From: a virus
Length of the DNA: 41,780 nt
Virus record (IMG/VR): IMGVR_UViG_3300028590_001001
Location: 1-41,780 of that record
Direction: 5' to 3' (one strand)
The translations under genes and the position numbers were made by a program. The notes under the pieces were generated by a model. That model made no database searches. It saw only the letters and a list, made by a program, of their open reading frames with translations, and was not told where the DNA came from. This document shows, in pieces, positions 39,773 through 41,780 of the stretch; the first letter of the stretch is position 1, and each line of letters starts with the position of its first letter.

Positions 39773-40225
39773 TCAAATAACTGCGATGGCCGGTGGCACG
39801 ACTGTGATCTGGTCACGTTGCGTGATCTTCAACGACAGCCCACGCAACTCCACGTCGTCCACCACTGCGCGCATTCGCAACGTACAAGGACCAGTAATCT
39901 CGAACGGAGACAGAACGATCTGGCCGTGGATGACGGACATCAGGCTCTCGTCTGCACCTTCCGGCGCCGCCGGCGGCATTGTCTCGGGAGGCAGATGCCC
40001 AACGACCAACTGCTCATCGTCGCGCAGAAGCCGAAACGAAACACTGGTGGGTGGCTCGTGCGCCGAGAAGATCACACGCACGAAGACACAGAGCTTGGGC
40101 AGCGTTGCTGGGAAGGACTCTAACTGCATACCGCCGGTGTAGCACCCAACGAGCGAGATTTTGCCGTTGACCTCTTCTCGAATGTCGTCACAGAAGATGC
40201 CGCCAATCGATCGCTGGATCCTCAC
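39773..40225 (-). CDS. DUF6941-like hypothetical protein (150 aa)
   Basis: The N-terminal FCDDIREEVNGKISLVGCYT is the pattern I associate with DUF6941 proteins, which are beta-sandwich-like and uncharacterised. The GTG start overlaps the antitoxin stop by 4 bases, so it may be the third gene of the toxin-antitoxin operon. No catalytic residues apparent. Confidence 0.65.
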   Translation of the reverse strand: MRIQRSIGGIFCDDIREEVNGKISLVGCYTGGMQLESFPATLPKLCVFVRVIFSAHEPPTSVSFRLLRDDEQLVVGHLPPETMPPAAPEGADESLMSVIHGQIVLSPFEITGPCTLRMRAVVDDVELRGLSLKITQRDQITVVPPAIAVI

Positions 40226-40692
40226 GAAGCAACCTCAACGGAGTCGGAAACTTGAGGCATATGCTCGTTCAAAGTGTTCATGTCGACGCCCAGCGCCATC
40301 GCTAGGCGTCGGCAAGTCTGCAGAGTAGGACAGTTATTCCCCTTCTCTATGCGGGCAATATGGGGCTGCTGCATTCCTACAGCGCTGGCCAAGTCGGCTT
40401 GGGACAAGCCACGACTTAAGCGGAGGGACTTCAAGGACTTCACGCCCTCCGTTGCTGCGCGATCTGCACGGCGACGACGGCTTGCCTGCATATCCTCCAC
40501 AAGCGTCTCGTCACGCTCCGCCATCGAAGCGATGAGGGAGTCGATCGACTGGCCTGGGCCGTAGTCGACATCCCCGCGCATGACAAAGCGCACAACCTCA
40601 CCCGAGGTCGCAGTCTGGGGCAGCTGGACGCCGGCCCTAAAGGAGGGCGTAGGCGTCGAGAACTCTTCGAGTAATAGGGTGACTTGGCTCAT
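40222..40692 (-). CDS. Antitoxin with XRE-family helix-turn-helix (HigA-like), 156 aa
   Basis: C-terminal XRE domain (residues about 85-140): LRLSRGLSQADLASAVGMQQ then PHIARIEKGNNCPTLQTC. The N-terminal 80 residues would wrap the toxin. The ATG lies 56 bases inside the end of the toxin gene, without its own Shine-Dalgarno, so translation is coupled. Toxin-before-antitoxin order is as in higBA. It should bind the inverted repeat at 41043-41058. Confidence 0.8.
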   Translation of the reverse strand: MSQVTLLLEEFSTPTPSFRAGVQLPQTATSGEVVRFVMRGDVDYGPGQSIDSLIASMAERDETLVEDMQASRRRRADRAATEGVKSLKSLRLSRGLSQADLASAVGMQQPHIARIEKGNNCPTLQTCRRLAMALGVDMNTLNEHMPQVSDSVEVAS

Positions 40693-41041
40693 AGTTGAAA
40701 CGATCCCTGTGGACTACGGCGAGGATATGAATGGTGCGACTGCGTGGAGTGAAGGCGTAGATGTAACGGTACTGAATGCCTTCTCGCTCCAGGTCCCACA
40801 GTTTCAGTCGCCAGAGGTTCAGTCCGGCTTTCTGCTGCGATTCGATTCGCGAGACGTCGATGTTCTCCAGCCAGTCTCCGTTTTCATAGCTGTAGCCATG
40901 GACCGTAAGGAGGTCGAGCTGATCCTGATCATCGTTAAGCTCCTGCAGGTAGGTCAGAAGATCGGCGCCTGTGTGGCGATCGGCGGCGCGAATTGCCTGG
41001 AGGTCGGCGGCAGCGTCGGGGTGGATTGACAGTTTGAACAC
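40637..41041 (-). CDS. RelE/HigB-type toxin (134 aa)
   Basis: VFKLSIHPDAAADLQAIRAA is the start typical of the RelE/ParE superfamily; LWRLKLWDLEREGIQYRYIY then AFTPRSRTIHILAVVHRDRF matches the core sheet with conserved Arg and Tyr. HigB and RelE cut mRNA on the ribosome; the exact activity here is not established. GTG at 41041 has GGAAGG just upstream and is preferred over the longer frame to 41095. Confidence 0.75.
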   Translation of the reverse strand: MFKLSIHPDAAADLQAIRAADRHTGADLLTYLQELNDDQDQLDLLTVHGYSYENGDWLENIDVSRIESQQKAGLNLWRLKLWDLEREGIQYRYIYAFTPRSRTIHILAVVHRDRFNYEPSHPITRRVLDAYALL

Positions 41042-41042
41042 T

Positions 41043-41058
41043 ATACCTTCCGTGGTAT
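41043..41058. promoter_or_regulatory. Inverted repeat ATACC-N6-GGTAT at the toxin start, candidate autoregulatory operator
   Basis: Five-base perfect arms two bases upstream of the GTG, covering the Shine-Dalgarno. Typical position for an operator of a HigA-like antitoxin. Confidence 0.5.
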
Positions 41059-41174
41059 GTCCTAGTAAACGCCGCACCGCACAGTTTGCGGCCACCGACA
41101 GCTGTGAGTTGGATCACGTTTCACAAGATATTCATGCCATATCACGTCCCTGGCCTCAAGCCTTGGGTGCCTCG

Positions 41175-41205
41175 ATAGGGAGGAAATAGGGAGGAATAGG
41201 GAGGA
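41175..41205 (+). repeat. Three direct ATAGGGAGGA repeats near the prophage/host junction
   Basis: Copies at 41175-41184, 41186-41195 and 41196-41205, within 90 bases of the tRNA 3' end. Candidate integrase arm-type binding sites near attR; not proven. Confidence 0.5.
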
Positions 41206-41209
41206 CATG

Positions 41210-41244
41210 AAAAAAGCGGCCACCGGGAAGCCCGATAAGCCGCT
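41210..41244 (-). terminator. Rho-independent terminator of tRNA-Pro
   Basis: On the minus strand, AGCGGC (plus 41239-41244) pairs with GCCGCT (plus 41215-41220), an inner CGGG/CCCG stem stacks inside, and a run of six T follows. Lies just downstream of the tRNA 3' end. Confidence 0.75.
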
Positions 41245-41261
41245 GAATTTCAAAGCTAATT

Positions 41262-41338
41262 TGGTCGGGGTAGCCGGATTTGAACCGACGACCACTTGTC
41301 CCCCAGACAAGTGCGCTACCAGGCTGCGCTATACCCCG
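41262..41338 (-). tRNA. tRNA-Pro (anticodon GGG)
   Basis: 77 bases, CCA encoded. Acceptor arm CGGGGTA/TACCCCG with discriminator A. Anticodon stem CTTGT/ACAAG with loop CTGGGGG gives GGG. T-arm GGTTCAAATCC is canonical. The 3' half faces the prophage, as usual when an integrase uses a tRNA gene as attachment site, so attR probably lies in it. Confidence 0.93.
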
Positions 41339-41365
41339 GATGGGTCCGCCGTGAGGCGGCGGTCG

Positions 41366-41371
41366 ATTATA
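41366..41371 (-). promoter_or_regulatory. Probable tRNA-Pro promoter -10 element (TATAAT)
   Basis: Perfect TATAAT on the minus strand about 28 bases before the mature tRNA 5' end. No consensus -35 seen. A small CCGCC/GGCGG hairpin (41346-41359) lies between it and the tRNA. Confidence 0.55.
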
Positions 41372-41411
41372 CCGGCATTGGCGCGCCCATTCCTAGGCGC
41401 GGGCGACGCGC

Positions 41412-41768
41412 TCAGCGGCGCAACAGTTGCAGGATTTCTTCCAGCTCCATGCGCACCTGGCGCACGATCTGGTGGCTCAGCGCGGCTTCCTGCTTCGCAC
41501 CATCGCCTTCCAGGCGCAGTCGGGCGCCGCCGATGGTGTACCCCTGTTCGTATAGCAGGCTGCGGATCTGGCGCACCATCAGCACGTCGTGGCGCTGGTA
41601 GTAACGGCGGTTGCCACGGCGCTTGGCCGGTTCCAGGCTGGGGAACTCGGTCTCCCAGTAACGCAGCACGTGCGGCTTCACGTCGCAGAGTTCGCTGACC
41701 TCACCGATGGTGAAGTAGCGCTTGGCCGGGATCGGCGGAAGCTCGCGGTTACTGCCCGGATCCAGCAT
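41412..41768 (-). CDS. MerR-family transcriptional regulator (host gene, 118 aa)
   Basis: YFTIGEVSELCDVKPHVLRY then WETEFPSLEPAKRRGNRRYY is the MerR winged helix, followed by the dimerisation helix (EGDGAKQEAALSHQIVRQVR). It lacks a metal-binding C-terminal cysteine motif. This short MerR type next to tRNA-Pro is, from memory, a chromosomal neighbour of ihfA in Xanthomonadaceae, so this marks host DNA. Confidence 0.88.
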   Translation of the reverse strand: MLDPGSNRELPPIPAKRYFTIGEVSELCDVKPHVLRYWETEFPSLEPAKRRGNRRYYQRHDVLMVRQIRSLLYEQGYTIGGARLRLEGDGAKQEAALSHQIVRQVRMELEEILQLLRR

Positions 41769-41780
41769 ACGTTTCCACCC

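Noticed and set aside
1-41780. CRISPR arrays or insertion sequences
   Set aside because: No regularly spaced repeats of CRISPR type, no transposase motif and no terminal inverted repeats noticed. The only long repeats are the TR and VRs.

Overview
The window is most of an integrated temperate siphophage genome, with a diversity-generating retroelement (DGR), sitting next to host chromosome of a GC-rich gammaproteobacterium. Family Xanthomonadaceae (Lysobacteraceae), for example Stenotrophomonas, Lysobacter or Xanthomonas, is the likeliest source. This rests on the high GC content, many GTG/TTG starts, and the host-type right edge: a MerR-family regulator followed by tRNA-Pro(GGG), a place where I recall prophages inserting in that family. 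The left prophage boundary is not visible.

Layout. Bases 1-3160 (+) hold accessory genes, including a SRAP-domain protein and an AbiC-like membrane protein. Bases 3181-28751 (-) form one long operon read from right to left: primase/helicase, candidate cos region, terminase small and large subunits, gpW-like protein, portal, a fused ClpP-type protease and gpT-like major capsid protein, decoration protein, a lysis cassette (amidase, holin candidates, Rz/Rz1-like spanins), head-tail joining genes, tail tube, tail chaperones joined by a -1 frameshift, tape measure, tail tip genes, and two fibre or decoration proteins. Bases 28947-30291 (-) are early genes that begin with a Cro-like gene. A divergent CI-like repressor starts at 30364.

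Six copies of a dyad, WAAG-N4-CTTW, lie in two groups of three. One group is between cro and cI. The other is around a strong rightward promoter at 31750-31778. That promoter would drive an operon running from 31914 to about 39080: DGR target 1, eleven tiny and mostly overlapping genes, DGR targets 2 and 3, Avd, the template repeat and reverse transcriptase, two small genes (the second an excisionase) and the integrase. Mutagenic retrohoming and excision would therefore share control by the lysogeny repressor.

The DGR has one template repeat (36279-36388) and three variable repeats at the 3' ends of three DUF1566-type genes. By hand count there are 45 substitutions across the three variable repeats, all at template adenines and none elsewhere. 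The template repeat lies in frame inside the 5' part of the reverse transcriptase reading frame.

Bases 39101-41041 (-) carry a HEPN-like protein, a DUF6941-like protein and a HigBA-type toxin-antitoxin pair. Three ATAGGGAGGA repeats, a terminator, tRNA-Pro and merR complete the right edge.
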